From NCBI RefSeq assembly GCF_007751715.1, contig NZ_CP036292.1, positions 3,472,001-3,536,000 of the forward strand: a stretch of 64,000 nucleotides of DNA, read 5' to 3'. The position numbers and the translations under genes were made by a program. Shown here one piece after another: positions 34,926 to 43,605 of this stretch (position 1 is the stretch's first letter; the number at the start of each line of letters is the position of its first letter). Under the pieces are notes generated by a model. The model was given only the letters and a program-made list of their open reading frames with translations. It was not told the origin of the DNA and did no database searches. Source of the stretch: Rosistilla oblonga (GTDB lineage: Bacteria > Planctomycetota > Planctomycetia > Pirellulales > Pirellulaceae).

Positions 34926-35693
34926 CTATTCCGCCACTAGGACCTCGACCCCGGCGTTCTCAAACGCTTCCAATGCGTCTGCAGTATCGGGATGGCGGTT
35001 GGTCACGATCACATCGATCTCATCGAGCCCGGCGATGTGACACATCGAGTGTTTGCCAATCTTTGTGTGATCGGCTAACACGACCACGCGGTCGGCACCG
35101 GCTATCATCAAACGCTCGCTCTCGACCACGTGTTCGTTATCGTTATAGAGCCCCGATTGGTTGATGCCGCTGACCGAAAGCATCGTCCATTGGGCGTGGT
35201 ACTGTGAGATCGAAGCCTGGGCGCTTGGGCCGACCAGCAGCCCCGTTCCCGGGAATAGAAAACCGCCGGTTAGGAAGAGTTCATGGACGGCGCGTCGAGT
35301 TGATTGCGATTCGATTGCCGCCGCCAGACGCAGCGAGTTTGTTATCAACCGCAACGGAATCCCAGGCAAGCAGCTGCCAATCTGCAGCGTAGTTGTCCCG
35401 CCATCGATAAAGACGACGTTGCCTGGGGCTAACATCGTCACCGCCTCGCGCGCGATTGCCAACTTCGCCTCGCGCTGCTGGACCTCGCGGATCGCGATCG
35501 GCATCGTCTGTTCGTTGTGCAAGACTTGGATCCCACCACGGACGCGGCGGACCAAGTTAGCTTCTGCCATCTCGACAAAATCGCGTCGGACGGTCGCCAC
35601 GCTTGCACCAAATCTCGCCACTGCTTCCTCGACCGACAACGTCCCCGATTCGGCTAAGACTTTCATGATCTCTTCGTGACGATTTGTCTTCAT
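34926..35693 (-). CDS. DeoR family transcriptional regulator
   Basis: The 255-residue protein has an N-terminal DeoR winged helix (HEEIMKVLAESGTLSVEE then GASVATVRRDFVEMAE, about residues 6-57). A C-terminal sugar-phosphate-sensing domain shows FIDGGTTTLQIGSCL, the DeoR phospho-sugar-binding block, and later VVLADHTKIGKHS. DeoR regulators usually repress sugar catabolic operons and release DNA when a sugar phosphate binds. The gene is divergent from the isomerase-Rpe/dehydrogenase cluster, with 266 nt between the starts, so it most likely controls that cluster. It converges with the porin gene across a shared terminator. Confidence 0.93.
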   Translation of the reverse strand: MKTNRHEEIMKVLAESGTLSVEEAVARFGASVATVRRDFVEMAEANLVRRVRGGIQVLHNEQTMPIAIREVQQREAKLAIAREAVTMLAPGNVVFIDGGTTTLQIGSCLPGIPLRLITNSLRLAAAIESQSTRRAVHELFLTGGFLFPGTGLLVGPSAQASISQYHAQWTMLSVSGINQSGLYNDNEHVVESERLMIAGADRVVVLADHTKIGKHSMCHIAGLDEIDVIVTNRHPDTADALEAFENAGVEVLVAE

Positions 35694-35959
35694 CGTGGAT
35701 CCCGTAACTTGCTCGGATGATGCATTGCGATCAATGACGCCCGCTCGCCGTGCGGCTTTTGAGCGAAACGACTGCGCGTTCCGTGATTGTTCGTGCGCGT
35801 TGATTGATTACTTTTGATCGACTTGCTACCCTTTGTCAAGCGTTTGGCCGCGGGCGCGGCAACTTCGGTCGGCCGAATCACACGCCGCCCGAACGCGCCG
35901 GGACACCACCGGCCGCTAATTTGATGCTTCGAAATGTTTGCCTGAAGAGAGACCAATAG
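35694..35959. promoter_or_regulatory. DeoR/sugar-locus divergent control region
   Basis: Two near-identical 8-mers, TTGATTGA (35800-35807) and TTGATCGA (35814-35821), lie 14 nt apart, with a related GTGATTGT upstream (35783-35790). Such spaced direct repeats are plausible DeoR sites. No clear -35/-10 pair was found. Confidence 0.3.
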
Positions 35960-37615
35960 ATGGCCGTTGAACTGCGATTGGGCGTTAAGTCCGACATGAT
36001 CGAATACCGCTACTCGCACCAGTGGCTGTTTCGAATTCTCGCCGAAGAAGGGGCGAGATATGTCCAATTGGGTTCGCAGTTGGAGACTTATCACCTTCCG
36101 GATGCCTATTTTCATGACCTGCGGAAGCAAGCTGATGATGCGGGAGTTGAGATCGATAGCACGTTTACAACGCACCGCGAATTGGGCGGTTTCTTTCGCA
36201 CAGAGCCCGGTTTTGAACAGGTTGCTCGAAAGAACTACGAACGCTACATCGAAGTCGGCGGAATTCTCGGGGCGACCAGTGTGGGCAGCAACCCCGGTGC
36301 GGTTCTGCGCGACCAGATGGGGACCAAGCAGGCGGGGATGAAGCGTTACATCAAGCACATGAAAGAGCTGATGCATTACGCCTACGAGCACGGCCTGAAG
36401 TGGCTGACTGTCGAACCGATGAGTTGTTTGGCTGAACCGCCGACACTTCCCGAAGAGATCGCGGCCCTTGGACAGGAACTGACCGAATACCACAACGCAA
36501 ACTCTGACTCCACGGTTCAGGTCGGCTATTGCACCGACATCGCTCACGGCTACGCCGACCGCGACGGAAAGATCATCTTCGATCAATACGATTTGTTCGA
36601 GGCGTGTGTTCCTTGGATGTACGAGGTGCATCTGAAGAACACCGACAGCATCTTCAATTCGACGTTTGGCTTCACCGCCGCCGAACGCGAAAAGGGAATC
36701 ATCGATGTTCCTCACTTCCGACAATTGTTGATCGACGCGTCGGATCGATTGCCAGTCGATAGAATGGCCGGCTATTTGGAAGTCGGTGGGCCCAAACTGG
36801 GACGCGACTACAGCGACCATCAATTAGAAGCATCGCTGCGAGAATCGCTTCAATATCTGCAAACCGCATTCATGCAGTCGTCGGCTCCCGCACCAATCCC
36901 ATCCAAAAATGCGGTATCAGAAAAAAAGCCGGTGCTGATCTCGCCATCGATGATGTGCGTCGATCCGCTGAACTTTGAATCGGCGTTGCGACGCGTCGAG
37001 GCGTTGGGAGTCGATATGTTGCACATCGACATCATGGACGGACACTTCGTCCCCAATGCTCCGATGGGCCTAGGGATTCTCGAAGCGCTGGGGCCGAAGA
37101 CCGATCTGCCGATCGACGTTCATCTAATGGTTCAAGACAACGACTTCTTTGTCGAGCTGTTGGAACCGATGCGCGTCGATCAGATTTCTGTGCACGTCGA
37201 ATCGTGTACGCACCTCGATCGGACCTTAGCCAGGATTCGAGAGATCGGCGCCAAAGCGGGCGTGGCGATCAATCCAGCGACGCCGCTGTCGGCGATCGAA
37301 TACGTCTTGGAGCGGATCGATTACGTCCTGGTAATGACAGTGAACCCCGGTTACGCGGGGCAGAAGATGACTCCTGCATCGATCCGCAAGATCGCCGACT
37401 GCCGAAAAATGCTCGACGATGCGGGCTACGGTGAAGTTCCGATCCAAGTCGATGGCAACGTTAGCTTCGAGAACATTCCCGCGATGGTCCGCGCCGGTGG
37501 CGTTAATCTTGTCGCTGGGACCAGCAGCATCTTCCATCGCGATGCTTCCTGGAGCGAAAACGTTGTCAATATGAAGCAGACGATCGCCGCCGGATTAACC
37601 GCCAGTTGCCAGTAG
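35960..37615 (+). CDS. Fused sugar isomerase-like and ribulose-phosphate 3-epimerase protein
   Basis: The 551-residue protein joins two TIM barrels. The first (about 1-300) is an AP_endonuc_2-type isomerase with metal ligands E152 (TVEPMS), D193 (CTDIAHG), H224 (EVHLKN) and E274 (GYLEVGG). A proline/serine linker (about 306-322) leads to a ribulose-phosphate 3-epimerase domain (about 325-551) with H355 and D357 (HIDIMDGHFVPN), H388 (DVHLMV), VNPGYAGQK (461-469) and D498 (VDGNV). All four Rpe metal positions are intact, although the family's VDGG loop is VDGN here. Both halves should therefore be active, probably on consecutive sugar phosphates. It leads a cluster with two dehydrogenases and is divergent from DeoR. 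Confidence 0.9.
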   Translation: MAVELRLGVKSDMIEYRYSHQWLFRILAEEGARYVQLGSQLETYHLPDAYFHDLRKQADDAGVEIDSTFTTHRELGGFFRTEPGFEQVARKNYERYIEVGGILGATSVGSNPGAVLRDQMGTKQAGMKRYIKHMKELMHYAYEHGLKWLTVEPMSCLAEPPTLPEEIAALGQELTEYHNANSDSTVQVGYCTDIAHGYADRDGKIIFDQYDLFEACVPWMYEVHLKNTDSIFNSTFGFTAAEREKGIIDVPHFRQLLIDASDRLPVDRMAGYLEVGGPKLGRDYSDHQLEASLRESLQYLQTAFMQSSAPAPIPSKNAVSEKKPVLISPSMMCVDPLNFESALRRVEALGVDMLHIDIMDGHFVPNAPMGLGILEALGPKTDLPIDVHLMVQDNDFFVELLEPMRVDQISVHVESCTHLDRTLARIREIGAKAGVAINPATPLSAIEYVLERIDYVLVMTVNPGYAGQKMTPASIRKIADCRKMLDDAGYGEVPIQVDGNVSFENIPAMVRAGGVNLVAGTSSIFHRDASWSENVVNMKQTIAAGLTASCQ

Positions 37616-37650
37616 ACGCTAAAAGAACCATCCGCAAAAGAGAAGTTAGA

Positions 37651-38709
37651 ATGTCAAAACAAGCAATGGACGCCATCGTGCTGCATGGCGTATCGGATCT
37701 GCGTTTCGAACAGGTTCCGGTTCCCGAGGTTCCAGCGGGAAAGGTCCGCGTGCGAATCGGATTCTGCGGCGTTTGTGGCAGCGATATTCCACGCTGCTTC
37801 AGCAAGGGAACCTACAACTTTCCAACGATTTGCGGGCACGAATTTGCCGGCACGGTGGAAGCGTGTGGAGCGGAGGTGATCGATTTCGCAGTCGGTGATC
37901 GCGTCGCGGTCTTCCCCTTGATTTGGAACGACGACCACCCTGCCTGTGAAGTCGGCAAATACGCTCAAAGCGATGGCTATGACTATCTGGGCAGCCGCAG
38001 CGACGGAGCGTTCAGCGAATTCGTGAACGCGCCGCAGCGGAACCTGATCAAGGTTCCCGACAACGTGTCGTTGGAAGAGGCTGCGATGACCGAACCAGCT
38101 GCCGTGGCGTTGCATGCAGTCCGCCGCGCCCAACTGCGGTTGGGCGATAGCGTTGCAATCTTTGGATTGGGACCAATCGGTTTGATGGTCGCTCAGTGGG
38201 CCCGCGCGATGGGGGCCTCGCAGATCGCTCTGTTCGACATCCTCCCCGAGAAATTGGAGCTCGCCCGGCAGTTGGGATTCGAGCACGTCTTCGACAGTCG
38301 AGACGAAGCACCCGCGGAGGTCGCCGAACGGTTGACCGGCGGCCGCGGGGTGCATGTCGCTATCGAAAGTGCCGGCGTTCCGCCAACGATGACCGCCGCT
38401 TTGCAAGCGACACGTCGCTCGGGACGCTGCGTTTTATTGGGCAATCCCGCCGCAGACGTCACGCTGCCAGCCGCGTTGATCTCGCAATGCATGCGACGCG
38501 AGATCGACATTTTGGGGACATGGAACAGCGACTTCAGCGTCTTTGGCGACGACGACGATTGGCGGACCGTGCTCGATGCGATGAGCAGCGGTGTGCTGAA
38601 TCTAAAGCCTTTGATCACCCATCGCGTTCCGCTTTCGCAAGGCATCGCGGCATTGGAGATGATCCGCGATCAGAGTGAATTCTACGCCAAAGTTCTGCTG
38701 CATCCGTAA
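37651..38709 (+). CDS. Zinc-type MDR dehydrogenase, galactitol-phosphate dehydrogenase-like
   Basis: The 352-residue protein is a medium-chain dehydrogenase. The catalytic zinc site is intact (C42 in CGVCGSD, H63-E64 in CGHEFAG, and a glutamate in MTEPAAVALHA), and the NAD-binding fold shows IFGLGPIGLMVAQWA. The sequence around YDYLGSRSDGAFSEFV resembles GatD-type polyol-phosphate dehydrogenases. The structural zinc loop, which usually has four cysteines, keeps only one (HPACEVGKYAQSDG), so this zinc is probably absent. ATG 37651 is chosen because the upstream in-frame ATG overlaps the previous gene. The gene follows the fused isomerase by 35 nt. It is likely to oxidise a polyol or its phosphate to a ketose. 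Confidence 0.88.
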   Translation: MSKQAMDAIVLHGVSDLRFEQVPVPEVPAGKVRVRIGFCGVCGSDIPRCFSKGTYNFPTICGHEFAGTVEACGAEVIDFAVGDRVAVFPLIWNDDHPACEVGKYAQSDGYDYLGSRSDGAFSEFVNAPQRNLIKVPDNVSLEEAAMTEPAAVALHAVRRAQLRLGDSVAIFGLGPIGLMVAQWARAMGASQIALFDILPEKLELARQLGFEHVFDSRDEAPAEVAERLTGGRGVHVAIESAGVPPTMTAALQATRRSGRCVLLGNPAADVTLPAALISQCMRREIDILGTWNSDFSVFGDDDDWRTVLDAMSSGVLNLKPLITHRVPLSQGIAALEMIRDQSEFYAKVLLHP

Positions 38710-38778
38710 ACCGGTTCCCGCCGAACACGATCTGTCGACATTGCTCAGTAACTACCAATAGTCCCCGAAGCGACGACC

Positions 38779-39885
38779 ATGCAAAACTCAATCTACTATC
38801 TCGACAAACCGGGCGGAACATTTACGCTCGCCCAGGAATCGATCGGCGAACCCGGCCCCGGCGAAGTTCGCTTGCGGACCAGCAAGACATCGGTCTGCCA
38901 ATCCGACGTGGTGATCTACAACGTGGGCTTACCGCGGATTTTGTCATGGCCCGCGATCCTGTTGCACGAGGTTGCTTGTATTGTCGACGCAGTTGGCCCG
39001 GGCGTAGAAAAGTTTTCGCCGGGCGACTTGGTGGGACTCGGTTGCGACATTCCCTGCGGCGATACCGAATGTATCTATTGCGGAACGTCGGGAACCGGCG
39101 ATTGGACCAGTTGTCCCAACACGCAGGCAACGGGACACGAATTTCCCGGCTTTGCTCGCTCCCACGCGATCCTGCCGAAGTGGTTTGTCGACGATGGGCC
39201 GATCGTGAAGTTCCCCGCCGGCTTCAATCCCAACCACGCTTGCCAGTTGGAACCGCTGGCCTGCTGTCTCGAAGGGATGACGCGAGTTAACAACTGTATC
39301 GAAAACCGAATCGTTGTACTGATCGGTGCGGGATCGCAGAGCACCTACGCACTGCAGTGCGCTCAAGCGATGAATGCCAAGAAGATCATTCTTATCAATC
39401 GTGGCAAAGAGCGTCTGGAACGAGTGCTTGCAGATTTCGGTGACGACCGCGTCGTCGGTGTCCGCTGGGACGAAAACGTTGTCGAAAACACCCTGGCGCA
39501 TTGCAAACCGTACAACGAACCACACTTTGTGATGGTCAACGCTCCCGTGCGCGAAGCCTATGACTTGGCACCAAAGTTGATGGGCTATGGAACCGTGCTC
39601 GATGGGCACGCTGGCGTGAAGGGAGCCGATGGGAAGCCACGGATCGCTCACGAAATCGATCTCAATAACGACATTCACTACCGGCTACAATGCTACCAAG
39701 CGACTCATGGCAGCAGCATGCACGGCATTCGTTTGGCTCATAAGTTCCTGTCCGAAGGGTTGTTGCCAAACATCGACAAGATGACCAACGAGACCGAGGT
39801 CTTTGCGCAGGATCAGATTCCTGCGGCGATCGCGCGGGCTGCGGACAAAGACAGCCTGAAAGTGATCATCGACTGGGATCGATAA
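38779..39885 (+). CDS. Zinc-type MDR dehydrogenase, second of the locus
   Basis: The 368-residue protein is another medium-chain dehydrogenase but is clearly distinct from its neighbour. The catalytic cysteine block is SVCQSDVVIYN, the histidine-glutamate pair is LLHEVACIVDAVG, and the structural zinc loop has its four cysteines (PCGDTECIYCGT, then DWTSC). The cofactor fold region is ALQCAQAMNAKKIILINRGKE. Near the middle, LEPLACCLEGMTRVNN resembles the glutamate-containing segment of sorbitol-type dehydrogenases. Its place 69 nt after the first dehydrogenase suggests co-transcription. Together they could catalyse two redox steps on one polyol. Confidence 0.88.
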   Translation: MQNSIYYLDKPGGTFTLAQESIGEPGPGEVRLRTSKTSVCQSDVVIYNVGLPRILSWPAILLHEVACIVDAVGPGVEKFSPGDLVGLGCDIPCGDTECIYCGTSGTGDWTSCPNTQATGHEFPGFARSHAILPKWFVDDGPIVKFPAGFNPNHACQLEPLACCLEGMTRVNNCIENRIVVLIGAGSQSTYALQCAQAMNAKKIILINRGKERLERVLADFGDDRVVGVRWDENVVENTLAHCKPYNEPHFVMVNAPVREAYDLAPKLMGYGTVLDGHAGVKGADGKPRIAHEIDLNNDIHYRLQCYQATHGSSMHGIRLAHKFLSEGLLPNIDKMTNETEVFAQDQIPAAIARAADKDSLKVIIDWDR

Positions 39886-40009
39886 CCGGTTCGATTTCAA
39901 CTATCATCGCAACTCGCGGACTTGCTGAAACGAAAGTTTTCGCCGCGAGCAAACTGCGGGCGACGAGTTGTTGCCGACGGCTTCGAACACGATCGATAGA
40001 CAAACTTTT

Positions 40010-41170
40010 ATGCGAGACCTGTGCATCGTCGTAGGGACGCGTCCCGAAGCTATCAAGATGGCGCCGGTTTATTTTGCGCTGCAGGAATCGTCGGTGCTGC
40101 ATCCAGTCCTGCTGTCGACTGGACAGCATCGTGAGATGCTAGACCAAGCGTTTGCGTCGTTTTCGTTGGTCCCCGACCACGATCTCCATCTGATGCAACC
40201 AGGGCAAAGCCTTGCCGACATTACGGCTCGGGTGATATCACGCGTTCACGATTACCTTACCGAAACGCGGCCGGCCGCCGTTTTGGTGCAAGGGGATACC
40301 ACAACGGTCTTGGCCACCGCGATGGCTGCTTTCTACGCGGGCATCCCCGTTGGTCATGTCGAAGCCGGCCTGCGAACCTACGATCCGCAGAACCCTTGGC
40401 CCGAAGAGATGAACCGCCGCCTGGTTGCTCCGATCGCCCAGTGGCACTTCTGTCCCACGCAGCAAAGTCGAGAGCAGCTACTTAGTGAACGGATCGAGGA
40501 ATCGAAGTGTTACGTGACCGGGAACACCGTCATCGATGCACTGTTGTGGATACGCAACAAATTGGTCCGCGAGAACCGAACGTCTGACGAGGTTGCCGCT
40601 CGCGTTGGGATCAGCGATGCGTTCAACCAGCGGTTCCTGAGCGACGATGCGAGTCGATGGATCTTGGTGACGGGGCACCGCCGCGAATCGCATGGCTCTG
40701 GTTTCGTACAAATGTGCGATGGGATATTGAGGATCGTTGCGGAACATCCCGACGTCGGGATCTTATTTCCGGTGCACCTCAACCCGCATGTTCGGCAACC
40801 GGTGATGGAGAAGTTGGGGAATCATGATCGGATCGAACTGGTCGATCCCGCTGGATATGAAGACTTCGTTTGGCTGATGGATCGCGGCTTGTTCCTGTTG
40901 AGCGACAGCGGTGGCGTGCAAGAGGAATCGCCTAGTTTGGGTAAACCGGTGTTAGTCACTCGCGATACGACCGAACGCCCCGAAGGTGTCGCGGCCGGGA
41001 CCTGCCGCTTGGTCGGGACCGATCCGCAAAAGATCTTCGCCGAAGCGGATCTCTTATTGAGCGACAGCAACGAACTCGCGCGCCGCAGGGGGCTCAAGAA
41101 TCCCTATGGGGATGGCTCAGCGGCCCAACAGATCCGGACTGTGTTGGAACGCTCGCTCTGCGATCGCTGA
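40010..41170 (+). CDS. wecB: UDP-N-acetylglucosamine 2-epimerase (non-hydrolysing)
   Basis: The 386-residue protein interconverts UDP-GlcNAc and UDP-ManNAc, which feeds surface glycan synthesis. Blocks are GTRPEAIKMAP at the N-terminus, VQGDTTTVLATAMAAFY, GHVEAGLRTYDPQNPWPEEMNR, VTGHRRESHG and SDSGGVQEESPSLGKPVLV. ATG 40010 is chosen because the upstream in-frame ATG adds 14 residues outside the family. It opens a cluster of nucleotide-sugar enzymes on the same strand. No glycosyltransferase is adjacent. Confidence 0.95.
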   Translation: MRDLCIVVGTRPEAIKMAPVYFALQESSVLHPVLLSTGQHREMLDQAFASFSLVPDHDLHLMQPGQSLADITARVISRVHDYLTETRPAAVLVQGDTTTVLATAMAAFYAGIPVGHVEAGLRTYDPQNPWPEEMNRRLVAPIAQWHFCPTQQSREQLLSERIEESKCYVTGNTVIDALLWIRNKLVRENRTSDEVAARVGISDAFNQRFLSDDASRWILVTGHRRESHGSGFVQMCDGILRIVAEHPDVGILFPVHLNPHVRQPVMEKLGNHDRIELVDPAGYEDFVWLMDRGLFLLSDSGGVQEESPSLGKPVLVTRDTTERPEGVAAGTCRLVGTDPQKIFAEADLLLSDSNELARRRGLKNPYGDGSAAQQIRTVLERSLCDR

Positions 41171-41393
41171 AATCGATAATTATTTGTGAAATCTAGCAAC
41201 GAATCGTAGGTTCGATCGACAGCACCGTTGACGCCACTGGGTGAGCGAACGACCATATTTTGAGCTCGTTTGCGTCGTTAACGGTCATGAGAAACCAAAC
41301 CTGCCGCGTCGCAAAAGCTTCGCGGCGAACGCTTGTTTCCCGATCGCACTGCTGCCGATCATCCGATAGCCCTCGATTTTCACTCCAGAAATC

Positions 41394-42452
41394 ATGAAAA
41401 TACTTATCACCGGCGGCGCTGGTTTCATTGGTTCCAACCTCGTTCGGCATCTACTGGCGGAGACCGATCACGAAGTCGTCAATCTGGACAAGCTGACGTA
41501 CGCCGGCAACCTCGCGTCGTTGACCGATATCCAGTCGAATCCGCGGTATCGGTTTACGCAGGTCGATCTGTGTGATGCCGACGCTGTCAAAAGCGTCTTC
41601 CATGAGCACGATCCCGATCGCGTGATGCATTTGGCGGCGGAGAGTCATGTCGATCGGTCGATCGATTCCCCCGGAGACTTCATTCAGACCAACGTCGTCG
41701 GCACCTATAATCTGCTGCACGCGAGTTTGCACCACTACCAACAACTGGACACACCGCGACGCGACGGTTTCCGGTTTCTGCACGTTTCGACCGACGAGGT
41801 CTTCGGATCGTTGGGGATGGACGATCCTGGCTTCAACGAAACGACACCTTACGATCCGCATTCGCCCTATTCGGCTAGCAAAGCTTCGTCGGATCACCTG
41901 GCTCGCGCCTGGCACGATACGTTTGGTCTGCCCGTGCTTGTCACCAATTGCTCCAACAACTACGGACCTTACCAGTTTCCGGAGAAGCTGATTCCGGTGG
42001 TGATCCTGAAGTGTTTGCGCGGCGAGCCGATCCCCGTGTACGGCGCTGGAGCGAATGTCCGCGACTGGTTGTATGTCGAGGATCACTGCCGAGCGTTATC
42101 GCGCGTGCTAGATGCCGGAACCGTCGGCGAAACCTACAATATCGGTGGCAACAACGAACGATCAAACCTCGACTTGGTCAAGATGCTCTGCAGCCTGTTG
42201 GACGAGATGCATCCGTCGTCCGACGGAAAGCGGTATGAAGAGAACATTCAGTTTGTGACCGATCGTCCCGGACACGATATGCGTTATGCGATCGACGCCA
42301 CGAAGATCGGTCGGGAGCTCGACTGGCAGCCCGCCGAAGATTTTGACAGCGGTTTTCGCAAGACGGTCCGCTGGTACTTGGAGAACCAAACCTGGTGGCA
42401 GAATATCCTCTCGGGCGATTACCGTTTAGAGCGTTTGGGAGAAAAAGCGTAA
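41394..42452 (+). CDS. rfbB: dTDP-glucose 4,6-dehydratase
   Basis: The 352-residue extended SDR converts dTDP-glucose to dTDP-4-keto-6-deoxyglucose, the branch point for rhamnose and other deoxysugars. The NAD site is [15 protein letters not shown], the catalytic Tyr-Lys is in [17 protein letters not shown], and the acid/base segment is [11 protein letters not shown], all typical of Rfb[18 protein letters not shown] is another family block. The partner nucleotidyltransferase RfbA and the later RfbC and RfbD are not in the window. It is in line with wecB and the Gmd-like gene and probably belongs to one glycan cluster. Confidence 0.95.
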   Translation: MKILITGGAGFIGSNLVRHLLAETDHEVVNLDKLTYAGNLASLTDIQSNPRYRFTQVDLCDADAVKSVFHEHDPDRVMHLAAESHVDRSIDSPGDFIQTNVVGTYNLLHASLHHYQQLDTPRRDGFRFLHVSTDEVFGSLGMDDPGFNETTPYDPHSPYSASKASSDHLARAWHDTFGLPVLVTNCSNNYGPYQFPEKLIPVVILKCLRGEPIPVYGAGANVRDWLYVEDHCRALSRVLDAGTVGETYNIGGNNERSNLDLVKMLCSLLDEMHPSSDGKRYEENIQFVTDRPGHDMRYAIDATKIGRELDWQPAEDFDSGFRKTVRWYLENQTWWQNILSGDYRLERLGEKA

Positions 42453-42573
42453 ACGCTGGGGCTTCACCGTCTGCAGAACGCAGATTGATCCCTCTTGGAT
42501 TTCTCGGTATCCTACCCGTTTTGCCAGCGACGGCGAGACCACATCGAGGTCCCTCAGGGATAAGATCAAACGC

Positions 42574-43551
42574 ATGCGTAAAGCACTGATAACGGGCATT
42601 TCGGGACAAGATGGCAGCTATTTGACCGAGTTGTTGTTGGCCAAAGGGTACGAGGTTCATGGCCTCGTTCGCCGCACCAGTAGCACCGTCCGCACGCGGT
42701 TGGAACATCTGTTTAGCGATCCGTCGATCTACAACGAAACGCTGTTCCTGCACTACGCCGATATCGATGACGCGACGACGATTCGTCGGTTGTTGATGCG
42801 GATCCAGCCGCAGGAGGTCTACCATCTCGCGGGGCAGAGTCACGTCGGTGCGAGTTTTGAGATCCCCGAATCGACGTGTGAGTTCACGGCGATGGGGACG
42901 CTGCGGTTGTTGGAGGTGCTTCGCGATCTGCCCGAACGGCCGCGGATGATGCAGATCAGTAGTAGCGAGATTTTCGGACGTCCGGCGGTCGCTCCGCAAA
43001 ACGAATCGACGCCGCTGAATCCCGTTTCACCCTATGGCGTCGCAAAAGCGTTTGCGACCCACATGATCCGCGTCTATCGCGATTCGTTTGGGTTCTTTGC
43101 CTGCAACGCGATCTGTTATAATCATGAATCGCCACGTCGCGGTGAGAGCTTCGTCACGCGAAAGATCTCGCTCGCGGCGGCTCGGATTAAACTGGGGCTG
43201 CAAAAAAGTCTGACCCTTGGAAATCTCGACGCGCAGCGCGACTGGGGCTATGCTCCTGAATACGTCGACGCGTTTTGGCGGATCCTGCAGCACGATACCC
43301 CCGACGACTATGTCATCGCGACGGGGCAGAGTCATACGCTGGGCGACTTCTTGGATGCGGCTTTTGGTGCCGTCGATCTGAATTGGCAAGACTACGTTCG
43401 CACCGACCCCAAATACATGCGTCCGGCGGAATCGCACCAATTGGTTGGCAACCCAGCTCATGCGATCAAAACGCTCGATTGGCATCCGCACACGAAGGCT
43501 CCCGAATTGGCGGCGCTGATGGTGGAGCACGACATGGCGGCGCTGAGTTAA
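42574..43551 (+). CDS. gmd: GDP-mannose 4,6-dehydratase-like protein
   Basis: The 325-residue SDR shows the Gmd-type N-terminus (ALITGISGQDGSYLTELLLAKGYEV), the Gmd arginine loop VRRTSSTVRT, the catalytic SPYGVAKAFATHM, and the later blocks NHESPRRGESFVTRKI and RDWGYAPEYVDAFW. Gmd makes GDP-4-keto-6-deoxymannose, the precursor of fucose and other 6-deoxyhexoses. A GDP-fucose synthase is not adjacent. The gene starts 121 nt after rfbB on the same strand. It is cytoplasmic. Confidence in the family is high and in the exact product moderate. Confidence 0.9.
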   Translation: MRKALITGISGQDGSYLTELLLAKGYEVHGLVRRTSSTVRTRLEHLFSDPSIYNETLFLHYADIDDATTIRRLLMRIQPQEVYHLAGQSHVGASFEIPESTCEFTAMGTLRLLEVLRDLPERPRMMQISSSEIFGRPAVAPQNESTPLNPVSPYGVAKAFATHMIRVYRDSFGFFACNAICYNHESPRRGESFVTRKISLAAARIKLGLQKSLTLGNLDAQRDWGYAPEYVDAFWRILQHDTPDDYVIATGQSHTLGDFLDAAFGAVDLNWQDYVRTDPKYMRPAESHQLVGNPAHAIKTLDWHPHTKAPELAALMVEHDMAALS

Positions 43552-43605
43552 CATCGCCGAACCGGCATTCACGAACCTCCCATATCCAACCACTGGTCGA
43601 ACGCG

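Noticed and set aside
35690-36823. Minus-strand frame of about 377 codons opposite the isomerase-Rpe fusion
   Set aside because: The plus frame carries two sets of metal ligands. The minus frame has none and also overlaps the DeoR start region.
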